DNA from: Tetradesmus obliquus
Taxonomy: Eukaryota; Chlorophyta; Chlorophyceae; Sphaeropleales; Scenedesmaceae
Assembly: GCA_030272155.1 (NCBI GenBank)
Contig: CP126192.1
Span: forward strand, 2,638,501 to 2,702,500
DNA length: 64,000 nt
Direction of reading: 5' to 3'
The position numbers and the translations under genes are program-made. The notes beneath the pieces were generated by a model. That model was not told where the DNA came from. It worked only from the letters and a program-made list of their open reading frames with translations, and ran no database searches. This document shows positions 35,469 through 45,411 of this stretch, piece by piece; the first letter of the stretch is position 1; each line of letters starts with the position of its first letter.

Positions 35469-36855
35469 GCAGCGCACAGCAGCAGCAGCGGCAGCTGCAG
35501 CGGCAGCGACAGCGGCAGCAGCACGGGATGTGCTGTAACACGCCAAGCAGCAGCTGCTGCGGCAATTTGAGGCAAGCTTGGTATGGCAGCGCTGCTGGCA
35601 ACACGATGATGATGAGGCCTGTGTCAATGGCTGGCGTCCTGCCCGGACGGCTGGGCACGCTGTTGGTTGTGCAGTGTGCGGGTAGCGCCAATGATGCTGC
35701 AACTGCCTTGATGTCGACTTCAGGCTTCAGCTCAGGAATTTGCCCTTTTGCAGCAGTGTCAGTGTTGGTAACTGGATCTCACTGAACTGGAGGTGACAGA
35801 CTGAGGATGTTACTGACAACACAGCACCAGGACTACCTCTGACTACAAAGGAGCAGAAGGCCGTCAGTGCCGTTGCCCCCCAGGCCATCGTGGCTACTGA
35901 GGGCGGCACTGACCAGGTTTTGTTTTGAATGCAGGTAATGCTGGAACAAGTAGGAGGAGCAGCAGCACCACAACATTGAAGTTGAAGTAGCCAAGCTGGT
36001 CTTGGGGGGCCCCTTCTTGCTATGTGAGTACGCATTATGTTGTATGCAATGATCAACCTGTACCCGGACGAATAGAATGAGGACGGAGACTGTGGCCTTC
36101 CGGCCAGCGTTATTTTTCGTGTTACACCGGCTCTTCCGACTCGAGCTGCTCTGAAGTCAATGAAGCTGTGACGGCAAGCAAGGGTTCGTTGCAATGTGAG
36201 ATGTGGTCCCCCTTTATACCTGAAGTTTCAGCGCGCGAGGCGCAGGCATTGGAGAGCGTCGTGGAGCAGTAACAGTCTATGTATACGTCAAATCAGGCCA
36301 AACATGCTGCCTCGTACAATATCAGGTATGTGCTTCAGCAAACGTGCAAATTACGACGTCCAGTTCTGCCTCTTCGCCAGGGTCAATGGCTTCTGGTGTT
36401 TTGGGTTGTCACAATATTGTGACCATTAATGGTTGCAACCCGCGGTGGGATTTGACTTTGCCAGACTTTGCAGGCAGGTGTTTCCCTACAGCACGTCACG
36501 AAAAGATACTTCCCAATGTAATCAAAGGTGATGAAGTGCCTCGTAGGGGCTGGGAGGGGTGGGTGGGTGGCCGGATGGCTTCATACCAGTGAACAACTGT
36601 GACAGTAGCTCAGCAAGTACTTGCACCCATGCGTGCACGCGAAATGGCGCGTGCCTTACACACAAGCAAAGAAACGATCGTCCGGGATACGGGTTCGAGA
36701 CTCCCTAATTTACCAATTTTATACTGAAAGGGTTCTTGTCGCAGGCTGCTCACTTGAAAGTGACTTGCGATGTCGTTTCCGCAAGCGGAATGGTGATGAG
36801 TTCAATATGTTCCTGCTGAAACGTTGTTTTTTGATGCTTTAGCCCTATACAAGCG
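35469..36855. other. Intergenic region between eIF2B epsilon and the MYND-finger gene
   Basis: This 1.4 kb holds the 3' UTR of the first gene and the promoter of the second. A perfect 16-bp palindrome, GTCACAATATTGTGAC, lies at 36408-36423, about 430 bp upstream of the MYND-gene start. No gene is recognised; the ORFs at 35465-35785 and 36196-36592 have no family features. Confidence 0.45.
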
Positions 36856-38700
36856 ATGGAGCTAGTACACTACAGAGAAGCCGGGTACGAAACTCCAGAT
36901 AATCCAAAAGGCTCCGTACACATTAAGTCACAAAATGCTACAAACCCCTATGAAGAGCCTCAGCCCTTCGTTAGAGGCGGAGTCGATAGGGACGGCTACA
37001 GGACAGGCTACAGCAGCATTGACAGGGACAACATCGTGCTGCAGCGCAAGCTCAAAGAGATACGGACCAGGAGCTCTTCATACGCTACAGAAAGCAGCAA
37101 TAAACTTCTTGACAGCTCTTTCAGCAATTCAGGGCAGTCATGGCAGTCGTTCATGCACCATACAGCGCACACAGCGTCCAGGGGCAAAAGCCCCCAGAAA
37201 GCCAGGGCACAGGAGATTGCAGCATGCAACTCAGTGATGGCCAAAAAGCTCGGCGAGCTGTATGCTGCCAGAAAAGACTCCTTTGTTGTGAAGAACCACC
37301 TGGGCAAGGGTGTAGATTGCAACAAGCGCTGGCAGCAGCGGACAGGCATTTACAGCAGCAGCTTCAGCAATGCAGGACTGCGCAGTAGCAGTGGCAGTGG
37401 CATCAGGCCATGTACAGCTCCAGCAGTAGGTAACCGCAGCTCAGGAGTAAGAAGCAGCAGCAGCAGGCCAACCTCGGCTGGTGGCAGCACAGGCGTGCCC
37501 AAAACCTTGGGGGTTGCCATGTGTGCAGGTGTGTGTGGTGATGTGGCATCAGCAAGCAACTGCTGCAAGCCCAGCCTGCCCAGCGCTACAGCTTGCAGTC
37601 ATACATGGCAAACCCTGCAGTCTCACTATTATCACATGCATAGTACTATGCAGCTTTAGGTGGGCACATGCAGCTGTTCAACAGTGGTAGTACTTGTCAG
37701 CTTGTCACATCACTGAGCACCCTGCTGCGTGCTGCTGCGCAGGCTGCGGCTGCCGCAGCTTCTTCAATGCAGACGGGGCGCAGCTGCAGCCCTGCCCAGG
37801 CTGCGGGCAGGCCTTCTACTGCAGTGTCGCATGCAGGGAGTTCGACTACCCCTCACACAAGGCAGAGTGCAGGTGCGCAAGGACAACCACATGACACATT
37901 GTTCAGCCCGGCCATAATACAGCAGCAGCACGCTTGCATGCATGTATTGGCTGTTTGTTTGCCTTCTGCCGCAATGTCAGTGCGTGCCAATACATTTGGA
38001 GGTTAACCCATGCAAGTTGCCGTTGTTTGCTCCGCCCTCTGCTGCTGATTCATCGGGCACCAACACAATCGGAGCTTGCCGTGCACTGTGCAGGTTCCGC
38101 AGCACTGGGCGCTGGCATGCAGCAGGCATCCGGCCCAGTGAGGACTGCTGGGTGATGAACCGCGCCATGACAGCAGCACGGCGGCTGCTGCAGCAGCAGC
38201 ACAAGCACCTCAGCAGCAGCACCTGCAGCAGACCAGGCACAGCACACGCGGCCAGCGCACAGCGGAATGAACCTGGAAAGAACTCGAGCAACAAAGTGAG
38301 GCGCTGCAGGTCTGCACAGCCTGGCAGCCGCAACCGTTTGTGTGCAGAAGGCTTCACAGGCCAACCCAGCGGTTGTTATCAGCAGGAGGAGGCGGAGCAT
38401 GACTGGCAGCGGCAGCTGCAGCAGCAGCTGGAGGCAGTGAGGCTGCAGGAGCAGCGGGAGGTGGCTGCGCAGCAGCAGGTGGAGCTACGGGCCAGCCAGG
38501 GGTTAGATGGGCCGCGGCCCTGCCTGTGCAGCAACGGGAAAGAGAAGCTGGCAGGGCGGGGCCCTGCCGCAGCAGTGCGGAAGACTGGCAGTAGCAGTGG
38601 CGGTGTGTGTGGCAGACTCAGCTGGAGTGCTGTTGGTAGAAGCAGCAGTGGCAGCGCGCAGCGCAGCAGCAAGGCGTGGAAGGGGGTGCATGAGGCATAG
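36856..38700 (+). CDS. MYND-type zinc-finger protein, possibly cilium-associated
   Basis: Three exons in phase: 36856-37528, 37743-37872, 38094-38700; 469 residues. Exon 2 is almost entirely a MYND finger: CGCRSFFNADG, CPGCGQAFYCSVACREFDYP, SHKAEC, with the expected Cys/His spacing. MYND fingers bind proline-containing peptides. The N-terminal part is Ser/Arg-rich and contains SIDRDNIVLQRKLKEIRTR, which loosely resembles the CFAP97/hemingway motif of ciliary proteins. The C-terminal part is basic, with a Gln/Glu-rich predicted coiled coil (QQQLEAVRLQEQREVAAQQQ). No SET domain accompanies the finger, so it is not an SMYD methyltransferase. The ciliary link rests only on that weak motif. Start 36856 is the first ATG of the long open frame. 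No clear regulatory signal is seen. Confidence 0.76.
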
Positions 38701-39730
38701 CTGATGGCTGCAGCGACGCTGTTCTGACAGGCGTCAGCTGTGGCGCACCGAACTTCAGCATTGAATGCTTGCCAGGGGTTGCTTGAGATGCGTTTGACCT
38801 GTTACAGGCTGGGCACCCTTCAACAGGTTTCAAAACCTGGGGCACCTATCCCAGGCGTATGTCGCGGCCTATGCGGCATGATGACACTGCTGTAGCCCCC
38901 GTTGTCTTCCATGCAGCACAAAGGCGGCAGGAGGGGCACAGGCTGTCACAGCCGGTGCACAATGCATGCAGTACTAGTGTGTGCGCAGATGCGTACAGGT
39001 CTGCTGCCGGCTAGCGGTCGGCGCGGTTGGCGGGGCTGTACAGGACATCAGGCAATTGGCATGGTTTGGTTGGCAGTGGTTTGCCCTTCATGGCACCCCT
39101 CCTGTAATGCGTTCGTCTGTTGGCTGGCTGAACACTGTTGTAAGCAGGCTGGCCACCAAGCTCCGCCTGGCATGATTAACATCATGTTACAATTGAGGCC
39201 ACGTAGCAACTTTGGCGTTGGCGTTGCTCCCCGCTGCAGCAGAACGGGCATACAGCAATGCTTCATTGTGCTTGCCAACACTGGGGTGACTCCAGGCATG
39301 CACATGTGTTTTGTACAAGATAGGCAGCTATCAACCGAAAACCCGCCGCATGCCTTGCTAGCAAGAGCGCTCTGCCACAAAGCTGCCACACGCAAACATG
39401 CAGCACCACGGCAGTCATGGTGAATGGGCTGCGGAGTGATTTCAGCGCACATGTGAAAACTGCAACAGCCCAGTGGATAATCCACCACTTTGAAAGATAA
39501 CACATGCTAGCCACACTGTTGAGAGACCACCGTGTGCAGCATGCCCCTGCTTTGCAGTTCCCTGCCTTCTGCTTCTGCTGTCCCTGTACATCGTCATCAT
39601 CTCCTGCAGCTCCTGAGCGTTGAAGCCTAGCCCTGTACGTTGCAGCCTGCTCCTGCAGCAGGTCTGCCTTGCTGGCCCATCCACACCACCAACCAGCTGC
39701 GCTGCATGCAGCGCTGGCCTCTCCCCTGCA
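38701..39730. other. Convergent intergenic region, MYND gene and NSE3
   Basis: One kilobase between two stop codons. A minus-strand TGTAA (ttaca at about 39185) could end NSE3. ORFs at 38902-39423 (plus) and 39048-39503 (minus) overlap each other antisense and show no family motif. Confidence 0.4.
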
Positions 39731-42700
39731 TCACTGCGCCTCCTCGCCGTCGTTGCCGTTGCCCAGCCACTGCGGCAGCAGCCAGAGACAGAAAACAATA
39801 ACGCAGCAGCGCACGTGTCAAGTGAACCACACCTTCCTGCAGCAAGAGAGCGCCGCCTCTGCCAAAACAACAACCCACAAACTCACCCACACCCCTGCAC
39901 AACGCATCCAAAGCAAGCGGATCTGGCTGATACACTGCATCTGACCATGTGTCGCAGCCTGAGCCCACCCTCCCCGCCCACCTGGTTTGATGAAGGCTTC
40001 GGCTGTGCCGCCAAACTCGCCAGCTGATACACTACAAAGCACAGCATGCCTGCATGCAGTACGCTATTGTCTGTCAACAGCATTCATGTGCAGCTGAGCG
40101 GCCCACCTGGTTGATGAGCGCCTTGGCTGTGCCGCCAAACTCGTCATGCGCGGCCTTCGCCAGCACATACACTACACAACACAGCATCCCTGCATGCACG
40201 ACGCTGATTGTCCGTCAACAGCATGCATGTGCAGCTGAGCGGCCCACCTGGTTGATGAGCGCCTTGGCTGTGGCGCCAAACTCGTCATGCGCCGCCTCCG
40301 CCAGCTCGTACACAGCCTGCTGCCCACCCGCGGCTGCAGCCACAGACTTCTTCGCCACGTACCTGCAGCGGGGCAGTGAGCACACAAGGGCGATTGCTAA
40401 TTTTGGCGCAAAGTCGCAGTCAGGTCAGAGCAGCTGCCCACAGCATCCACGTACCTGCGGCGGGGGCTAGGGGCAAGCAGAGCAGGGCGCAGCAGTTGCT
40501 GGCGATGAGGCTGATACAAAACCACACAGCAAGGAAATAATGCTGGAATTGAGTGTCATGCGTCGTGGCCAGTACACAGCTACCACACAGGGAAGGATAG
40601 GCTGCTGCATGCGCTGTGCCTGCTGCACCGCGCACGTGCAACGCTCCATGTGTGCCGGCATGCTTGCTGCAGGGGCTGGCAAGTTGCAGTTCACACAGGC
40701 GCTGCAGAGGTCGTGACAGCACGGTGCTGCAGCGCTCCATATGCGCCAGCCTGCTGCGCTGCATGAGCTGGCAGGCTAGACTGCAGCCGGGCGCTGCAGA
40801 GTCACAAAACACTGGGCCTAAAAGCCACACCTCACACACACCTGCAGCGCTCCATGTGTGCCAGCACGCCTGCCGCTCCCTCCTTGTTGCTGAAGACAGT
40901 GGCGGCATCGTCCCTGTCATAGCCCGGCTGTGGGTCCTTCTCAACGCCCAGCTGGCTCAGCTGCCGCCACAGGTCCTCTGCAGAGGCAGGGGCAGGATTG
41001 GCAGCAGCGAGTTGAATGTCAACACATTTGCCTCAAGCAGCCACAGACGCGGCAGACGCCGTGGCATGGCGGCTGAGGTCAGAGGGGGGAACAGCCAAGA
41101 GCTGGACGAGCCTCAAGCCTAGATGCTGCAGCATCTGAAGAACATTCAACAGAAGCAAGAGGGCAAGCAAGGCAATCATGGGGGTGCAAGTGCTTTGTCT
41201 GCCTATCGCTCTTGCCCCTGCTGCTGCTGCGCACCTGCCTCTATCTGCCCGTTTGGTGCCAGCTGCAGCAGCGCCACCACCACCGTCATCAGCCCACGCA
41301 TGGCGTCCTCGCCAGCATCGTGCACAAACCTGGGCAGGCAGCACCAGCAGCGCAACATGCACAACCTCAACCATGCAGCAGCGCAGCGCAACGCCCACAA
41401 CATCACGCCCGTGGCAGCGCACCAAAGCATGCACGAATTCACGCACGCAGCAGCGCAGCAAGACTTGCACAAACACATAAGTAGAGCAGCGCAGTGCAAC
41501 ACACACACACACAATCAACCACGCAGCAACACAGCGAGATATGCACAATCCTAACAACGAGCAGCGCAGCGCAACATGCAAAAGGCAACGAGCCAAGTCA
41601 TGACCCGGGCACATGGGTGTGAGGCTGCAGCGCAAACACTTGCAACAGACCGCTGCAGCACAAACACCTGCAACAGCAAGCTGCAATGCTGCAGCACACC
41701 TCGCAAGGCAGCGCAACACCTAACTGCCAACGCGATGTGCTGCACCCCTGGCCGGCGGCTTTACCTTCCCGCAGTTCAATGCAGCAGCGAGCGCTTACCT
41801 GACCAGCAGTGTTGGCGGCAGTAGCGAGCGCTTACCTGACCAGCAGTGTTGGCGGCAGTAGCGAGCGCTTACCTGACCAGCAGTGTTGGCGGCAGTAGCG
41901 AGCGCTTACCTGACCAGCAGTGTTGGCGGCAGTAGCGAGCGCTTACCTGACCAGCAGTGTTGGCGGCAGTAGCGAGCGCTTACCTGACCAGCAGTGTTGG
42001 CGGCAGTAGCGAGCGCAGCACATACGTCTGCGTGACAGACCCGCCGGCAGCTCCGCCGCCACTGCCGTCTGCGAACAGAAGGTGGCAGCGAATAGCAGCA
42101 GCCTCACAACAGTGAAGCTGGCACACAGTGTATGACACCTGCTGCTGCAGCTGAGCCAAAGCATGGCCAAAGCATGGCGAGATGGACGCCCTCTGCAGCT
42201 GCATTGCTGCATGCCTGTGCCGCTCCTCCCACAAGTGTGCATCAACTTGCATCAACCGCGCCAGGTGCTGCCCGCTTGCTGCAAACACCACCACAGACGC
42301 AGCTGCAGCTCCGCCCCTCCACGCAAGCCAGCTGACCTCCTGGTTTTGCTTCCACTCATGTGCTGGCGCGCTGCTTGACCGCCTGTGCGCTGCGTCTTTT
42401 GCAGTGCCTGCCAAACGCCAACCCACCTGCTGCTGCTCCAGCCGCTGCTGCTGCTGCCGTGCCGCGCGCAAGCGCGCTGGCTGCGTGCCGCTTCATCTCC
42501 CGCATCTCCAGGCCAAAGGCAGTGGCCAGCTTGGCAGCAGCCAGCGGCAGCACCACGCCCGGCAGCTTGTTGCCGCCACGGCCCACCCTGTGCGTGACGT
42601 CCTTCTGCAGGTAGCAAGCAGCAGTGCAACACACGTGCTTGAGATCTTTGTTGAGAGGTCATCAAGCAAATGCAGGCATCTCAAGCTGCGCTGCTGAAAC

Positions 42701-42969
42701 TCTAAACCAGCATCGCAGCCGTAAGCCGCCTCAGCTCAGGCACAAGTGACAACAGGCTTGCACACATGGGGGCGAATACACACAGGGAATGGTGTGGCAA
42801 AACTCAGACCTGTGTACTGCAGCGCAGCGCCGGCCGCACCTGGATGACGTCGTTCAGCTCCTGCCGCTTCACAGGCATGCCCGGCTTCTCGTAGTTCTTG
42901 AACAGCATCCACCGCACCACGCGCGCCACTGCGCTGTCGATGGCCTGGCAAACACAGCAGCAGCATCAG

Positions 42970-43016
<47 letters not shown>

Positions 43017-43960
43017 CTGAGCATAGGATGAAGGCCACAGCAGCTGAAGCACGTGCAGCACGTGCCGATTATGACCTCTGGTGCTACTGCTAGGTGCAGC
43101 ATACGTGTCTGTACAATGACAGACATCCAAAACCCTGCTGCTGCCTGTCCCTGCTTCGTGGACAGGCCTGCTGCTGCCTGTGCTGTCTGTACAATGACAG
43201 ACATCCAAAACCCTGCTGCTGACTGTGCCAGCGCTGCTCACATTACGCGTGAAGCCCAGCGCATCGCCCTTGGCCTCTGCCTCGTCTGCCTCCTTCTTGT
43301 AGCGCTCAATCTGCAAGCAGAGAAACAAAAAGTGTACACTCAATAAGCTAGTATCAAGCATAAGCACGCAATCATGTGCATAGTAGTGCTCATGAGCCAG
43401 CGTGCCCCAGGTCAAGAATGCCGACCTTGTGGCAGGCTGCAAGCTGCATGAAGCATGCACTGGACTGCTTGCGCCCTAAGCAACTGCTGCGTTGAGACAA
43501 GCGTGCGGTTTGTACGCACCGCTTCTTGTAAGCTATCCATGTCCTGCTGGCTGATAGCGACCTGCTGCTGCTGCAGCGGCACGAAGCCTGCACCAGCAGC
43601 ACCTCCTGGTGTTTGGTCATATGCTGCTGCTGCCGCTGCCGCGCCTGTTGCCGCTCCTGCATCTGGATCAGCTGTGTTGCTTCGTCGCCGTTTGCCTGCA
43701 CACATTGGATGTAGGTGTGTCACTATCACAGATGTGGCGCTGCTCTGCATGCTGTGTCCATGCTGTGTGTGCTGCAGCAGCAATGGCGCTATGCACGCAG
43801 TTCAACGCATGCCAAGGTGCACAGACACGAGAGCTGGGGTGTCAAACTCACCTCTGCCTGATTGCGTGCTCTCTAGCTGAGTCTCCTGTACAGTGTCTTC
43901 CTCATCTGCTCCAGGGTCAGCAGACCTCCTTCTTGAAACCCTGGTCGATCGAGCGCTCAT
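39731..43960 (-). CDS. SMC5/6 complex subunit NSE3 (MAGE-domain protein)
   Basis: NSE3 pairs with the NSE1 RING ligase and bridges NSE4 in the SMC5/6 genome-stability complex. Ten exons, all in phase: 43960-43852, 43695-43520, 43310-43242, 42944-42840, 42604-42427, 42068-41984, 41329-41235, 40977-40842, 40362-40248, 39769-39731; 368 residues. Exon 1 (36 codons plus one base) opens with MSARSTRVSRRRSADP. The MAGE domain starts in exon 4 (IDSAVARVVRWMLFKNYEKP, MPVKRQELNDVIQ). Next come LAAAKLATAFGLEMREMKRH, then VTQTYVLRSLLPPTLLV, GLMTVVVALLQLAPNGQIEA, DLWRQLSQLGVEKDP, and RYVAKKSV with AVYELAEAAHDEFGATAKAL, matching both winged helices. The end WLGNGNDGEEAQ is predicted from one in-phase exon. 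A poly-Ala stretch interrupts the first winged helix. Its introns hold the richest splice-junction duplications of the window. Confidence 0.88.
39976..40303. repeat. Three diverged copies of the NSE3 exon 9 3' end with donor site
   Basis: The real exon 9 end (about 40248-40303) is followed downstream in minus sense by copies at about 40107-40163 and 39980-40023. Each keeps the CAG/GTGGGC donor and the ALINQ-like coding; the flanks between the first two copies are also alike, giving a unit of about 141 bp. Confidence 0.85.
41793..42014. repeat. Six tandem 37-bp repeats carrying the exon 6 donor of NSE3
   Basis: Units begin at 41793, 41830, 41867, 41904, 41941 and 41978 and are essentially identical. 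Each contains, in minus sense, the coding end of exon 6 (CCAACACTGCTGGTCAG) followed by GTAAGC. The donor at 41984/41983 is the one that keeps the reading frame to exon 7. Confidence 0.95.
42961..43229. repeat. CAG run and 77-bp direct duplication in NSE3 intron 3
   Basis: AGC/CAG triplets at about 42979-43017 (CTG in gene sense) are followed by a direct repeat: TGTCTGTACAATGACAGACA begins near 43107 and again near 43184, with the following about 25 bp nearly identical. Confidence 0.8.
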
Positions 43961-44039
43961 AGGGCCAGAACACGTTGTAACTTATATGGATACAGCAGCG
44001 ATCAGGATGTGTTGGGCAGGCGCACGAAGCCACACAACT

Positions 44040-44416
44040 TACCCTAATCACTCAAACCTTTTGCTGAATGATAATTTAGCGTAGCTCTTCATTCGCGAAT
44101 ACCAATGGGTGAAGTAATGTTTCGCTGCTGCTGCTCGCGAAAAGTTTGTGTAACAGTGTCACGTTCGATTACTCTCTCAGCAAAGCCCTTTGGCAGCTGC
44201 GAGTCACTGCAACAAATATTTGCCTCTTCTATGGCTTTTAAAGGCAGCTGTACTGCCTGTACGCGAAAAGCACTAACACCTCGCGAAACCTTCGAGTAAC
44301 CAGGAAATCCAGCCACCAACTCCTCGCGAAACCATAGGAAACACCGTAAATAGTCACCCAAAATCAGGGGCTCTCGCGAAACGTTCGCGCATGAATCACT
44401 TCGAGTGATTAGGGTA
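44040..44416. mobile_element. Short inverted-repeat element (MITE-like) with CGCGAA subterminal motifs
   Basis: TACCCTAATCACTC at 44040-44053 is inverted perfectly at 44403-44416. The 377-bp interior has at least six CGCGAA motifs (about 44092, 44135, 44263, 44281, 44324, 44374), the kind of subterminal repeat seen in several DNA transposon families. No coding content. It lies 80 bp upstream of the NSE3 start. No obvious target-site duplication is seen. Confidence 0.65.
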
Positions 44417-45411
44417 GGCTCGAACCCAGAACAGCCTCAGGTACAGGGTGACAACGGTAAACTCGCACAGAATGAAATATGTAAGCAACATATACCATTG
44501 CAGGCACGTGAAGCAAACTGCCGATCAGCCCTAGCATCACAGGTTGTCATGACAGTGACTGATTTGAATTTGAGTGCGGGTGACAGTGCCTGCCGTCGAG
44601 GCATTAGAGACTGACATGTATCCATGATGTGCCAGCTTGCGACGCTGCTATAGTATGCAACACCACCAGCCCTACGATCTCTGCCTCTGCTAGGACATCC
44701 AAGCGGCCTGAACCGTTCTTGGACAACCGTGCTGCTGCTCTCCCAATGCAACAGCCCTAGTGCATGCAGCGTGCCATTGATGGCTGCCAGCAGATCGTTG
44801 TCGCTTGGAACCTCTGTGGTCTCTGCACGCTTGGCAGCTGCCAGATGCAAGGCTTGCAGCACCTGACCAGGTCATCCACGGCAGCGCTGTGGCAATGCTG
44901 GGACGTTCGCCAGTAATAGCTTTAAACACGCTTCATGTTTCAGTATGCGCTATTGCACAGGTTCAGTGATATGTTGGTGCTGACAGTGTTCATGGCCGCT
45001 GTTGCAGCTGTACAGCCTTGCAGTACACAGAGGCATGACAGACGTACGACAGGCCGTTGCTTGCATTTTGCTGAGCTAAAATTATAGAATGTTGTGGGTT
45101 TATGTGGGTAGCTCCGTTCGTTTACAACATGTCGCCAGAGTGGTAATGAAACCCACCGACGCCGAGCGTTTCGGGATGACGTGCTGCCTCGCAACTACCC
45201 AACGCCCACATCTCAAGAGACATCAGCTGGCTTCTTTTACAGTGCGAGATCAAGTTCGATTTGCTTTGCAACTGTAGAGAACGCCTCCGAACCCGTCAAG
45301 TACGACAGCAGCAGCAAGCCTGGGATCCTTGTGTGGCATCCACTGTTGTTGGCTGGCTGTGCTCTAGCAGCTCCTGCGAGCCTTTAATTGGTTCAAGTGT
45401 TCTGCACAACA
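44417..45411. promoter_or_regulatory. Intergenic region upstream of the HHE gene
   Basis: About 1 kb. The longest ORF, minus 44437-44862 (141 codons), has no recognisable motif or flanking exons and I do not call it a gene. Promoter elements of the HHE gene are expected here, but none is clear. Confidence 0.35.

Noticed and set aside
36606-36700. tRNA-like A box (TAGCTCAGCAAG) and B box (GGTTCGAGACTCC)
   Set aside because: The boxes are about 80 bp apart and the flanks cannot form an acceptor stem: GTGACAG at the 5' side has no complement after the T arm. At best a decayed Pol III element.
41793-42014. CRISPR-like array of 37-bp repeats
   Set aside because: There are no spacers between units, and each unit is the end of an NSE3 exon with its donor; this is a eukaryotic intron.
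44437-44862. 141-codon minus-strand ORF next to the small inverted-repeat element
   Set aside because: No recognisable domain and no relation to transposases. Probably a chance ORF.
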